The position numbers and the translations under genes are program-made. The notes under the pieces were generated by a model. The model did no database searches and had not been told where the DNA came from. It was given only the letters and a program-made list of their open reading frames with translations. From Cerioporus squamosus (taxonomy: Eukaryota; Basidiomycota; Agaricomycetes; Polyporales; Polyporaceae), in assembly GCA_022592435.1 (NCBI GenBank), contig JABYQS010000062.1, forward strand, positions 146,779 to 210,778: DNA of 64,000 bases, given 5' to 3'. Within the stretch, counting starts at the first letter, position 1, and each line of letters begins with the position of its first letter. Shown here piece by piece: positions 1 through 11,911 of this stretch.

Positions 1-2046
1 GCTCAGCCTCGTTGACCTCTCCATGTACGCCCCACCACCCGGACGCTCCATGTCTGCTAACACAGCGCAAACGCCAGCATCCACGACGGACGCCATATTC
101 GCTGCAAGAGCACGCCCGAGCTTGAGTTTGCTGGCTTTACAGCTGCATACTCGCCGGGTCCTGCGATCTGGTTCCTCTCCGACTGGCATATGCCACTCGT
201 TGAGAGGAACTATCAAGCATTGTGTGCCAGTGGACCCATTCCGCGCATGGAGATAGGACCCAGGGTGTCGCGCGACTCGATCTGCAACCCCATCTCCAGC
301 GAGTCGCATCGGCCATGTCAAGCCCACCTCAAGGACCAGACCACTATCATCCTCCAGGAATGTTTTCGGGTGGCAGACGAAGAACGCTCGTGTAGGCTTT
401 GGGTGAAGGCACAGGGCTGTATGCGGGTACGTTTCGCATCATCGACTCAGGCTCAGCAGGACTGATGGCCGAATAGCATTACACACCAACGTCAGAACAA
501 GCTGCTGCCCCTCCTACAGACACGATCGCACCTGCCCCCGCACGCCTCCTGCGCAGCCCGTCCAATATCTGGGGTCAATCCCGGAACCGTGGCCCTTGCG
601 CCAATGAAACACGGTAAGCAGTTCTTCATTGAAAGTGAAGGAGCCACACTGATGCAGGTATCGCTAGCTATCAAGCAGCCAGCACCATTGGCAAAACACA
701 CTTCATCCCATTCCTTCATGCCATCCGGTCGTGCTTGTGCTGTCTCACATCAGAACGAGTCATGGTAGCACCTGTATTGCATGTACTCCATAGCATGATA
801 GAGAACCACCGACAGTGCAACCCTATTTTTTCGACTGCGCTTGTCTCAGAGCAGTCACCCTTACTTTTGGTAGTTGGGAGCAGGCTCCGCGTTGGACGAG
901 GGCGCGGGCGTTTGGGTGCCCATGCGCCCTTAGACTCTTCCAAGTTTTCATCGTCTCGTACTCCTCGCGCACGAACCCTTCCTGACTGCGTTGCACCATC
1001 CATCCTCCGCCCTCGTCGAGAACGCCGTCGTCAGCCGAACATGCGGGGGTTGTCGACTGTCGGCCGGGCTGTGAACACAGTCAAAGACAAGTTCCGCTCG
1101 CCTCGCAAAAAATCACCATCAGGCGATGGGTCTTCGTCCCCGCCGGTCGTGGCTCGCTCGCGCTTCAACCTGAGTAAAAAGGTCAAGATAGGTACCATCC
1201 AGAACTCGCAGCTTCGTCGAGTCCGACCGAGACCAACGGCGGGACCGACGCAAGCAATAGAACCGGGACTACTCCTATCAGCATCCCGGGCCTATCCAAG
1301 GCATACATGCAGCCATACGTTCAGGATGTTCCGGACGAAGGAGATGACTATCGAGGCCAACAACACGGAGAGGCAAGGCAGCATGCGTCGACCTGCACGT
1401 GCATACTCATGTGTTCTGCAAACGTCGTCGTGATGGGTGACTCCTCGCAATTGCGGCCAACATGCAGGATGACCGTGAGGTTCCGCTGCCGCATGGATCG
1501 TTGCCGGTATGTCACAAGAGCTACTACGGAAGACCCGGCGTTCGCACTTGTACCAGTGTCAGACTGCCATGTCTGTAATGGAATGCAACTTGTAGTACGG
1601 ATGTCACTGTAGAAGATCGAGATGGCCCTGACGACGCGCTCGAGTAGGTGCAGACTTGTATATTGCTGTACCTGTAGAAGCGCGATGGCTACAGGTGCAT
1701 GAGTATGGAATAGAGCTAAGAACGGCATGGACTTACCCCTCAGTAGACGTGCTCGAGTAGAGTGCAGACGAGGGCGGTAACGAGAAGCGACAGCTTAAGA
1801 GTCGGGCGAGCGAACGGGAGAGAGCGGAGCCTGACAGCGGCAGAAAGAAGCAAGAGCGCTAAACTACCAAGTAGGAGTAGATTCGAATAGTGTCGCTAAG
1901 CGAGGGCATCGAGTTGAAGATAATTGTATCGGGGCAAACGAGGCACAGGGACTGGTCTAGATATGCATGACGGTATTGTGTACGTAGGGAGTATGGTAGC
2001 AAGCAGTAAGTAGTGAGCGGCGGATGTAAGTAGAAATAGAGTAAGT
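1..2046. other. Gene-poor left flank with exon-like fragments
   Basis: I see no convincing complete gene here. The best coding-looking piece is about 1040-1195 (+), which starts MRGLSTVGRAVNTVKDKFRS and is basic and Ser/Pro-rich. A second piece at about 1225-1380 (+), containing IPGLSKAYMQPYVQDV, follows in another frame after a possible very short intron or an indel. These could be 5' exons of the KDZ transposase gene that starts near 2.05 kb, because such proteins have long, poorly conserved basic N-termini, but no frame links them across 1620-2046. The rest looks non-coding. Confidence 0.3.
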
Positions 2047-5000
2047 ATGTGGTATAGTAGAGAGCGCCTACGCTGGTCTGCACCGAGCTGGTGCTCCAAC
2101 AATGGCATGCCTCCGCTCGTGCGTCCTTCAAGAGACATGGTTCTCGGCCCGTTCGACCCGAATTTCGACGCGTGGTCAAAGGAAGACGAATCGATGGGAG
2201 AAGTCAGCACCGCGGATCTCGGACATGTAGTCTACCTCGGCCACGCGGAGCGTGTTGCCCGAAGATCCCCTCGCACCCGGATGGCACTCCAGACCCACAG
2301 ACGCGCACGGCATCATCACGGTCCTCCACGAACACGGCCTCGTCGACATCCCATTCGTCTTCTGCATCTGTGACACCGCTAGTGTCGAACCCGGGCAGCT
2401 ACTCGCTGCTGGTCTTTGGCCAGCGACATGGGACACCCCAGAGACCGCGACGACGCTGACAACGCTCGAGACCTTCCACAACCTCAGCATGCAAGCCCAG
2501 GTCAACATTCACGACTACCTCGAACATCTCAAGCGCATGACCGATGGCGTCCTGTCGGCCCAAGTCAAGGTACTTTCGCGCGGGCAAGTGGTTCGTCCCT
2601 CGACTGACTTTGCACGCAGGATCGCTATCGAGAGCTCAATCATTCAGTCCGACAATACTCATTTGTACGTCTCTGTCGCCGACAAGGTGTCCACCCTGCT
2701 CGCCATCTGGAACCGCGCTCTCTCGCCGTGGCATGCCCCGCTTGTCCGAGACCTAACGTGAACACGCGCGAGAGCTTCTGGGAACGCGCCAAGCGGCACT
2801 TGTACGTTCATAATACTTATTCGAACGGCGTTGGAGTTAATGTCCCCGCAGGCATGTGGATGCCCTACGTGTGACCTTTGACGGGAACTTCCACTTCAAC
2901 CTGAAGTGGAAGAAGACAGACCCTAACGACTTCCCTTTCACCAAAGGCGCCGGATATTTTGTGCATAAAGACGACATGGAGAAGTTCCTCGAGAAGGTCG
3001 GCAAGGGCTCGAAACAGAAGGAGGTGTGTATTCAAGCCCGACCTTCTTGCTCCTCCCGGCTAACGCACCATGTAGACATCGACGTGTTCGAACTTCGGCG
3101 CGATGGACTACGGTAAATACAAGGGTCAAGTAAGCGGCATCGTGGCCGTCTTGTGTCGTCATGGATTCACGCTACCTGGTGGGGTTGTCGATCTGCATTC
3201 GGAGAGAGGTACGTATCACTTCTCGACTTCTCAAACCACAGCTTATTGTGCGACAGATTCGCCTATGTCGATTTCGCGGTGGTGTCAGCCCTGCAGCCTT
3301 ACATCCCCCTACCGCTATGGGTCATGATATACGACATCATGTGCCAATACATCATTCGGTTCCAGATACGCATCGACGAGGAGTTCACCCCCGAGATGAT
3401 CCAAAACCTCGAATCAATCGCCTCCACGGATTTCCCCCAGATCATTGCTGGTGTGGGTAAGTACCACCTCAGCATGCACACGCCAGGCTGCCGCGAGAAG
3501 TTCTCCATGCATCACCTACCCTGTGCCTGCATCGACGATGGAGAGACCTGCGAACGACTCTGGGGGGTTATCTCGGCCATGTCCCGGCGCACGAAGGAGA
3601 TGTCAGCTGGACATCGTCACGACGTCCTGAACGATCTGTTCTACGACCAGAACGTTCGCAAAATGCATCAGATGGGTGAGCAATACTTATGCCGCAGATA
3701 TCGTTACGCTCACCTGGTTTCAGTTACGTTCCTCATGTCCAAACTGCCCAAGGCCGAAGAGCACCTGGACGAACTGTCGGAGTATCTACGCACCCTGGAG
3801 TCGTCGATTGTAGCTGAGTGCGGACAGGAGACCTTGGACGCCTGGAAGACCACCGAGGCTGAGTGGAAGCGGCGCATCGTAGACATTAGGGAGCACGCAG
3901 ACATCGTCAGCCCTTACGAGATGCCCAAGGAAGCTGGTAAGTGATTTCTGCGGGGGTCCGTCGTGCTACTGTCCTCACACACGTGCAGGTTTGACGTCCA
4001 AGCAAATACAGGCCCAACTCGCACAAGACCACTCGACGAAAGGAGACCATCAGAGCGCCGGGCTTTCCGGTCTAATCCATGACTGCATCGACCTCGAGGG
4101 CCAACGGTAGGTGACACTGCCAGTGCCATACTGTCGATGCTTACCGATCAAACAGTGCCGACCTCGCCTCAAAATAGAGGCCTATACGGGCAAAGAAGCT
4201 GATCGCAGCGCTCTGTCGGCCCAAATTGAAGAACTGACAGCTCGAGCGAAGGATGCCCAGGAGCGGTACGACCTGTACTTACAACCAGCGATCAATCAGG
4301 CTCTTCGAGAAAATCAGGACGACAATCTGTCGCCGAGTTTCCCCCGACGTGCCCCCCTCGTGGTGCCAACCCTCGACAAACCCCCTGGAGCGTCGCCATT
4401 GGCGGAAACCCCCGAGACCGATGTTGGAGGTGCGCGTTGTTCATACCTCCGTCGTGCTGTTCTCACGCCCATGGCAGTCCCCGAAGAGGCCTCTGTCTCG
4501 ACTTCCCCGGTGCCAAATGACAACCCGATGCCCTCCGACGTTGCCGCAACGCAGTCGGTCCCCGCCTCCCCTCCGAAGAAACGCAAGCGGAACACACCGG
4601 CTGCTGCCGTGCGGGCGTCGATGCACGCGCAGTTAGAGGATACAGTGCTCCGTCTTCCGTCGGACTTCGATGACAAAGTATTGCGCCACCCTGCGATGAG
4701 CCAAGCAGTCAAGTACGAGCGGCAACTTCGAGAGGGGTTCGCTCGGGACGCGCTGGACGCCGTGCGGGTGCACATCACCACACACGCCACGCTGGAGGAC
4801 CGGAGGAAGCAAGGTTCCGGGACGACGTACAACACATCGATGGACAAGCGACTCGACAAGAAGAAACAAGCTATGGAGTCGGCAGCCCAGCGATACAACG
4901 CCATCCGCGCCATCCTACTCGTCCTGGGCATGTCGCCCGACAACAAAGAGTTTCAGCCTCTGTTGAGGAAGGACATGAAGGCATTCGCCATCATCACCGA

Positions 5001-5633
5001 AGAGCAGATCCTCGGAGACAGCGCGAGGCGGCCCTCGTGGATCTGGGGAGATTTCTCATTCATCGGCAAGGAGACGAACGGGGACATTAAGACGTTCATG
5101 CTCGAGAGTAAGTGAGCAGTAACCTATTGTTCATAGTACTAACATCGCACCCTACTAGGTTTGCGTGTGCATTGGTTCCGGTACAGCGCTCTCGTGACGC
5201 GATGGTCCGAGGAGGTCGACACTGAGCGCGAGGAGATGTTCCACACTACTAAAGCTTACAGGCACGACATGGAGGTTTGGAAGAAGCGCGCGGAGGAACG
5301 CAAAGCTGCAGGTCTGCTTGGTTCGGCAGCGTACGCTCGCAGGTGAGGTCCTACCACATGGGTAGTAGCGATGTTGCGCTAATCAACGCACAGACAATTT
5401 GTTCGCTTCCGGCGTCTTCACCAGCACGCCATCACCACATTCCCGTATCGAATCCAACAGGTGTGTCGCACGAGTGGTCATGGTGAATATGAACTGACGT
5501 GCCGACAGGGTGTCGGAATGCCCGAACGGCAGGCTTTCGAGGCAAGTCACAGCCGTGCGATGAGAGTGCCAGGAACTGACTGATCGACAGGATCTCGGTA
5601 TCCCCAAGCCTGCTATCGCCGTCGGAACTGACT
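2047..5633 (+). mobile_element. KDZ-type transposase gene (CxC2-like), probably decayed
   Basis: This gene matches Kyakuja/Dileera/Zisupton transposases, the DDE enzymes that move large cut-and-paste elements in basidiomycetes. In order one reads an LGH block (about 2220), a WPAT block (about 2415), a DRYREL block after an intron at 2570-2619, CPACPRPNVN, DGNFHF (first acidic residue), CRHGF/GVVDL, YDIMCQY (second), KYHLSMHTPGCREKFS and GETCERLWG (third). A long, partly disordered segment with the basic stretch KKRKRN follows, then a C-terminal coiled region ending at a TAG at 5631-5633. Introns at 2802-2851, 3024-3075 and near 3675-3723, and several in 3935-5615, keep frame. Two joins do not. 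Near 2255 the LGHAERV frame runs into the PEDPLAPGW frame with no intron. At 3209 the exon ends one base out of phase with the RFAYVDF exon, in a GA run. This suggests an old copy. The start is uncertain, and I found no terminal repeats. Confidence 0.8.
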
Positions 5634-6148
5634 AGGTTTGGTAGAACCAGCCGCGAAATAAAAAGGTCCAGTTTGTCGGCCCAAGTCATTCGATAGAGTA
5701 AAACATATCCTGTGAAACAATTGATGTAATTAGCCATCATCCGACAGGGGCTGGGTTATATCGTAAACAAGCGGGAGGTCATGGACATCGTAGAGCCTCG
5801 TGTTCTTACCGGTGGAACGACACTAAAGGTGCCTTGACGAAACCTACAGCACAGTGAAGCTCATGTGCCTGGATGGTTGGCAGATGCGGCCGGGGAAGAG
5901 ACAAGGTAAGGAAAACGTAGGACGTGCACCAGGGAGCCGACACCACGTACAGTTGCCGTACCGAGGGTTCCGCGAGGGTCTTTGGAGGGGGACGCACACA
6001 AACAGACGGTGCTGCGGAGCGCCAACGATTCGGGGGTGCGTGGATCCTTAAAGTGAAGGATATATACGTTTGGACGCGAACTGAAGTAGTTCATAGATGC
6101 GGCCGTCGGCCCAGAGGCAGCGGGCGGAGTACTTACTAGGGGACTTCA

Positions 6149-7405
6149 ATGATGAGGAATCGAGGACGGTGGGTGCGACCGCTCACGCACACGGTTGGCA
6201 GCACGGAACATGAAAACAGTTCCGGGCTTCAAATTCTGAATATCGAGGAGGACTACGTCGCGACTATGGAGAAGGTATGTGCACTCGATTGGGATTCCGA
6301 GTTCCTCGATGGGCATGCCGGCCAACTGCGAAGTGGTCACTCGGTCCCTCAATGGGCGAAGCACAACTCACCCGCAAATCGGGCTTCGAGGAGGGCGTAG
6401 TCGCAGTCCGGTTCGATCTCTCACTAGGTTTCGGCCGCGATACCGTCCTCCAACCGTGTCGAGTGTCGTCCACGAAGCGTCAACTGTGACGACCTCTAGC
6501 AATGACGAGGGGTGCAACCCTGCTGCAGAGAGCCGGAACCTGACCCACAATAGCCGGAGGGTGCCTGGGCACAGCCATCCCACGCGAAATTGCCTCCAGC
6601 CTTCGAGCACAGCCACCCCCACCCCGATCATCTCGGGTTTCCCACCGTTAAGGTAGCCGCGCGCGGTGACCATGCAGTCCCTCCAGCACTCTACCTCGCT
6701 CTCAGCGATCCTCTCCTCGCTACTCCTCCTCTACCTCCCTCCATCTGACTGGACGATCGAACAGTATCAAGTACGACACAGACAACTCAGCGATGCCCTC
6801 CGACTGGACCGTCAAACTCAGTTGGAAGCAGTACCTGGTGCGTAGCTCGGGGACGTACGGAGGTTGTGGCTGAGTGGCGTGTTTACAGGTCGCCGCGTCC
6901 GTTTGCGCTGAAAGCGACGAGGACAGAGCGGAGATTACGTATGAAGAGTTTGAAAACGTAACCACCATGAGATTCAGGTCTGTACGTCGACTAACAACGC
7001 CCAGATCATGAGCGCCGTCGGGTTCGAGCTCCATGACGACCTGCCGGGCACCCTGCGCCCCCCGAGGCGTTTCAAGGATCTGCCGAACGGCAAGAAATCC
7101 ATTTGTTTCAATCCGGTAGGTCGAGCTGATAACTACAATGCTAACGAGCTAATGCTCTGCAGTGCGAGCGATCTCCTCGAGCGAGCATGACGTGCAGCAT
7201 GCTGCGCAGGTGAGTAGACCGTTGCTCCGCTGATGTCTGCGGTGTTGAGATCGTGAGCCTGGGCAGATTGCAGACAGAATTGCGCGATTTCTACCACATC
7301 GACATCGGCAACTTCACGTTCGAACGCAAGCCCCAATGGGAACACCCGGCAGATGCGGCTAACCCAGTCCCCATTGAGGATCCCGGTTTGTTCGATGATT
7401 GTTGA
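6149..7405 (+). pseudogene. Fragmented multi-exon gene of unknown function
   Basis: Separate coding-looking pieces lie in order on the + strand. They are an opening piece with ILNIEEDYVATMEK (6149-6273), a piece with YDTDNSAMPSDWTVKLSWKQ (about 6770-6838), a piece with YEEFENV (about 6890-6960), a piece with SAVGFELHDDLPGTLRPP (7010-7113) and a last piece with LRDFYHIDIGNFTFERKP that stops at about 7403-7405. GT...AG introns can be drawn at about 6839-6888 and 7114-7161. The first part does not join cleanly to the rest. I do not recognise the family. It lies just downstream of the KDZ gene, so it could be a passenger gene of that element. Confidence 0.25.
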
Positions 7406-8893
7406 GAAGGAATCGGTAGTAAGTACGAATAGGATACGCACGACGGCAGTAGTGTAGCCAGAACAGACGCGAGGTGGGTTGCTTTTGATCGATCTTATAT
7501 TGGGGCTAGCATAGCTCCTGGCATGAGAAAGCCTCTGCGACAGCAAGAAATAGTCTACGGATGACCTTGATTACGACTTGAAGTGCAGACTGTGTGCTGA
7601 AGGTCGTTGACAGAAACCGAGACCCGACGGGGGCAGGCGGATCGGAGGCCAAACAGAAACACTTCGAGACCATCAGGTTATTCAATGAGGGCAAAGTCGT
7701 GAAGGGGACGAGGAGGTACGTTTCGGTTAGGGTGAGACCACACAAGTGAGTGTTCACTCACCGTTACTGTGCGTAACTGCTACATCGCTTGCTGCAGGAC
7801 AATCCGTCCGTGTCGACGACGCGGTTGCTCATTGCAATGATACCCGGCATATGCTTATGCATCGTCCTGCGCTAAAGCGAACGGCTGATGGCTGAGGAGA
7901 CGATCCAGGGGCTCACGAAGCGTCACATCGTCTCTCTGCAGACGAGGATGAGGACGAAATGGCGGACATCCAGCACAGGTTGACCACCGCCCGTGAGCTG
8001 CCAGTGTCTCAATCGCCCAGACCTCCGGGACGGCCGTCTGCCACGCCGGCGCTGAGAATCCGTTCCAGCATCTAGGTCGCGGATGCGCTGCGTAGGTTCT
8101 CCCGAAGCGACCAGGTACAAGGCGGGAGAGTGCGAGCTTGCTTGTGACGTCTGCTGAGAAGTTACTGACGACAAATCTTCGCTTGTAGGTCGTAGTGTCG
8201 AAGTCATGGGCTCACTGGCATTGCTAAGCTGAGATGTCCTCGGAGCGAAGGGGAACTACGCACGCGCCGGGAGTGCGTGTCTGTTCTCCTCGGAGATGCA
8301 CTGACTTCCTGGCTCTGCAGATTAGTGCCGCCGACAGAGCTGCAAGTACCGCCAGTGCTCATGCAACGGTCTGGGGGCTCGGAAGCAGTCGCTGGTGGCC
8401 ACTGTGCCACGGCGAGTGTCGTCTCAAGCTCAAGACTTTGTACACCAGTACTAACCCGAAGACCTTACTATGCAGTGGCGCCCACATGAATCGGCGGCAC
8501 TCGGCCTGGTCTCGCTCCCACACCTGCTAACGCGCGCGGATTGACTCTCAAGCCGGTCTGTACGCTCTCGGCATCTTGTAGCGCGGGGACAGTACGCCCG
8601 GGGCTGCGAGTCTAAGGTCCGAGCATGCGTGGGGTCACGTTCGGAGCAGTGTGGATCAAGTTGGCAAGGTCGCAATGACTCGGAGGCACAATACATCCAT
8701 AGAAGAGCAGCAGACACTACATACTGAATTTCTGAATGATCCCCTCGCCCTACTGAACGCCGTTTGCCTCTCGGGCCTCGCGGATCACGACCACGTCGGA
8801 CTCCCTCTCGGCGGAATTTTCATCGCGGCAGTGGGCCAACGCGCTGGAACGAGCAATCAGTCAGTCGGAATACGCGTGGCGATGGGGTGTCAC

Positions 8894-9271
8894 TCACAAG
8901 GCGGCGGCGATGCTCGCGAGCTGGGTGTCTGCGACGGTACAGTCGACGTACCCCTCGAACGCGGCTGCGGCGCGGCAGACCAAGACGTTCACGCTGCGGC
9001 GAGGGCGACGCGCGGGACGGGGTTGGATGGGGAAGTGTACGACAAACGTAATGCCGGAGCGTTGCATCTTGACGACGAGGTAGTCGGTCGGCGCAGGCGT
9101 CGGGAAGACGGTGGTCAAGTAAGGTACCTCGAGCCCGCGGCCCATGGCGAACATGTGAATGGGGACGGTCTTCACGCGTGGCAGGCCATCGGGACCGAAA
9201 TGAATGGCGTTGACGAAGTTGAACTGGAGATTGGTGTCAGCACAGCGGGCTCGGACACTGCCTGCGAGCAA
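8894..9271 (-). pseudogene. Coding remnant, unknown protein
   Basis: A 126-codon open stretch reads like real protein, for example NLQFNFVNAIHFGPDGLPRV and GRGLEVPYLTTVF, with a mix of hydrophobic strands and turns rather than the Arg/Ser-rich composition of shadow frames. Neither neighbouring exons nor a start codon could be placed with confidence. I do not recognise the family. It may be a gene relic or a chance open frame in GC-rich DNA. Confidence 0.2.
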
Positions 9272-10403
9272 CTCACCGAGACAGACATCGCGTCGGGTAG
9301 AACGTGCGAGTGCGAGCGCTGGAGCAGGGGGGCGAAATTAAATTCGTAGTGCGGGGAGGATCGCGATCGCGTTTGCGATTTAGAGTTGAGGCTCGGCAGC
9401 GAGTTTGGATGTGCCGAGGGAGACGCTGGTCGGCAGCGTCGACGCGGCGTGCCTGACAGCCCGTGTGGCCCAGGCCCGCCGCGCTCGCGTGGAAAGATAA
9501 GATTTTGCGCCAAGCGCTCGTCAAGATAAGGTGCCGTGGGGGTACTCCCTTCTGGCGCCTACTAAGTCGCGCCGCGATCGAGCCTCGACGTTGCGCTGAT
9601 CTTGTGCATTTTGAAGGTGGGTTGTACAGACGAAAGAAGGGCACCACATGGTGCGCGTGGCACGCAGCAATTCACTGTCTAAATTGCCATTTGCAGGAGC
9701 CATTTTTCAGGCCCACAAAGGGAAAATACGAGGAGGCCTGGTCATTACAACGTCCGCTGCCTAGGGAGGCCGGACATTGTAATGATCATTGTAATTACTA
9801 CGACCAGGTAAGTGATTCTTCTTCCAGACGCTCGATGGGTCAGCTGGCTGGCGGCAGCTTTACTGTGCAGTGCAACATGCTCATTGTGCCCAGCGGGAAG
9901 GCTATCCACCAGTTCCGGCAGTGCTCTAGAGACCTGGCCAACGAGCCTCGAAAAAGTGCAGCGACGTCTGGAACATCCCAGCGCCACGTTCATTGAGCCT
10001 GAGGCAGTCCCAGTTCAATCTCAGCTATAGAGGGCAAATCCGCCGCATCTGCTCCTCCGCTTCCCGCAGTCGTACTGACGAGAAATGTAACCGCAGGAAC
10101 GTCTACGATATATGCCATCGCTTTTCCTCTCCGGTGGCGATACGAAACGGCGCGTCCTACCTACTTCGCAAGGTTAGTTGGTCAATTGCAAGTCCAGTGC
10201 TAGTCCCATGACACTGACAACCATTGACAGCCGTTGCAAATGCATATGTATGGCCAAGAGCCGAGATGCTGCGCGGTCATCCTAGCACGTAGCCGCACGC
10301 AACTACAAGAACGACCTCAGGCAGATTGTGCCCATCGCTCCCGCTACCACGATATACTGTCACGCGCTCCCAAAGACTCATCCATTCAATCGCCTCCCCC
10401 GCA

Positions 10404-11474
10404 ATGAGTGTCACAACCAATCCTCCTACCTGCTCTGTATCGACCTCGAACGCGCTCAGAGCGCCAGATGCACTGTACTCTGGTTGCAACGAGAAGCTCG
10501 CCCTACCGGGCGGGCGTACCTTGGCCTATTGCCATTCTGGCCCCTCAGATAGCGACCTTGTCGTGCTATGGTGCCACGGGCTCTTCAGCGTCGGGGATGC
10601 CATAGAACCTGAACAAGCCTTGAGAGACAGGAAGGCCCACTTCATCGCCCCAGACCTCCCCGGATGGGGCGGGACCTCTCCCATGCCATCCGGCGCAACC
10701 TTCCCAGAGACGTTCCTCTCCGACGTCCGCGCCCTCTTCGAGCACCTCTACCCCGCCTATGATGCTGCGACGTCGAAGCTGCGCATCTACGTTGCGGGTG
10801 GGTCCTTTGGTACATGCCCTGCACAAATTGTCTTCGGGGCGCCATACGACAAGTTCCCTTACGGCCGTCAGATCGTCGCGGTGCTCCTCGCTGCGCCAAT
10901 GACGCCGTTCCACGAGGACGTGCATTACGGAAGGTCGCTGACCTGGAGGGACTGGATGGGCGTCGGTCCCCCCACGCGCGTCCTCCCGTGCAACCTCCTG
11001 GCCCACGCAGCCAAGGTGTTCCTCCAGCCAAAGCTGAAGGACGTGCCGACCGCCGAGAAGCTCTTGCGCGCGATGTATTTCGACCACATGACGGACGAGG
11101 AGAAGGTCCACTTCGCGGAGTGGCGCGAGCGCACCGAGGTGCAGGAGGGAGAGTTCGAGCGCCGAATGTCGGAAGGGATGGTTAGCAGTGTGTCGAAGTC
11201 GTGGGCGGGCTTCCTAGGGACATCCGACGCGCTGCATGCGGACTGGGGATTCGTGATCAAGGACCTGGACGAGGAGCACGCGAATAAGAGGGTAGTCCTC
11301 ATCGTGGGGCGGGGCGACACGAGTATGTTCAGGATGTCGAAGTACTTGGTGGAAAGCTACAAGAACGCGAAGGTGGTCGAAATTGAGGGCGGGCACTTGG
11401 CGGGGGCGTGGTGCATGGATAAGGTATGGGAGGACACATTCGCAGAGCTCGAGGGAAGTTTGCGTACAGTTTGA
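10404..11474 (+). CDS. Alpha/beta hydrolase, intronless
   Basis: The product is a 356-residue alpha/beta-hydrolase-fold enzyme, probably a cytosolic esterase or lipase-like hydrolase. It has an oxyanion-hole motif LWCHGLFS (His about 58), FIAPDLPGWGGT, the nucleophile elbow GGSFG with Ser about 134, a candidate acid in VGRGDTSMF (Asp about 305) and the catalytic His in EGGHLAG (about 331). No secretion signal is evident. The start is the ATG at 10404 (MSVTTNPP), because the frame is open further upstream but offers no ATG there. The gene has no introns, unlike almost all its neighbours. The substrate cannot be predicted. A TGA ends the frame at 11472-11474. Confidence 0.85.
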   Translation: MSVTTNPPTCSVSTSNALRAPDALYSGCNEKLALPGGRTLAYCHSGPSDSDLVVLWCHGLFSVGDAIEPEQALRDRKAHFIAPDLPGWGGTSPMPSGATFPETFLSDVRALFEHLYPAYDAATSKLRIYVAGGSFGTCPAQIVFGAPYDKFPYGRQIVAVLLAAPMTPFHEDVHYGRSLTWRDWMGVGPPTRVLPCNLLAHAAKVFLQPKLKDVPTAEKLLRAMYFDHMTDEEKVHFAEWRERTEVQEGEFERRMSEGMVSSVSKSWAGFLGTSDALHADWGFVIKDLDEEHANKRVVLIVGRGDTSMFRMSKYLVESYKNAKVVEIEGGHLAGAWCMDKVWEDTFAELEGSLRTV

Positions 11475-11911
11475 GGAGCATCATGGATCGTGGCCTCTGA
11501 TCTTGGGTAATCCTTGTGACGACTCTATGCGGGAAGCCTGCACTTTCGTTCGTCTTATGTTATTTTGATACACTGTCCCTGTTATTTTCGAGTCTTCGTC
11601 CCGTTGCCACGGGGAATGCGTGTCTGTTCCAGCACCGAGGGCTCCTTCTGCCAATCATTGATTTCACTGTGTCCGTAGCCGATCCAAGATTTCTTTTGAT
11701 ATGGAGGCGGCACACAGAATGATCATCGTATTCACATCCTGGCGGCGTCATCGTTAGCCACCAAACGCAGCAGAAGGGGTTAAACGCGATTACCTGCTAC
11801 AAAGCCATGCCAAAGGGCGCCGGGAAGTGCCGAGCGCCTAGGTGGGGATGCGGGGAAAATATCACAAGCCTTGGTGGTGGGGTAGAGAGACTCTTACGGA
11901 AACCGCTTGCC

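Larger units (their letters stand above)
5634..10403. other. 4.8-kb gene-poor region with degenerate coding fragments
   Basis: No complete gene can be defended between the KDZ gene and the first hydrolase. Two stretches resemble exons and are listed separately (about 6149-7405 on + and 8894-9271 on -). Other open frames change frame every 100-200 bases and have no recognisable domain. Intron-like GT...AG pieces are frequent, so this may be the remains of one or more older genes or transposon passengers. Confidence 0.5.

Noticed and set aside
10566..11111. Long antisense frame inside the intronless hydrolase
   Set aside because: It is a GC-rich shadow frame, and the sense frame has the complete hydrolase motif set.
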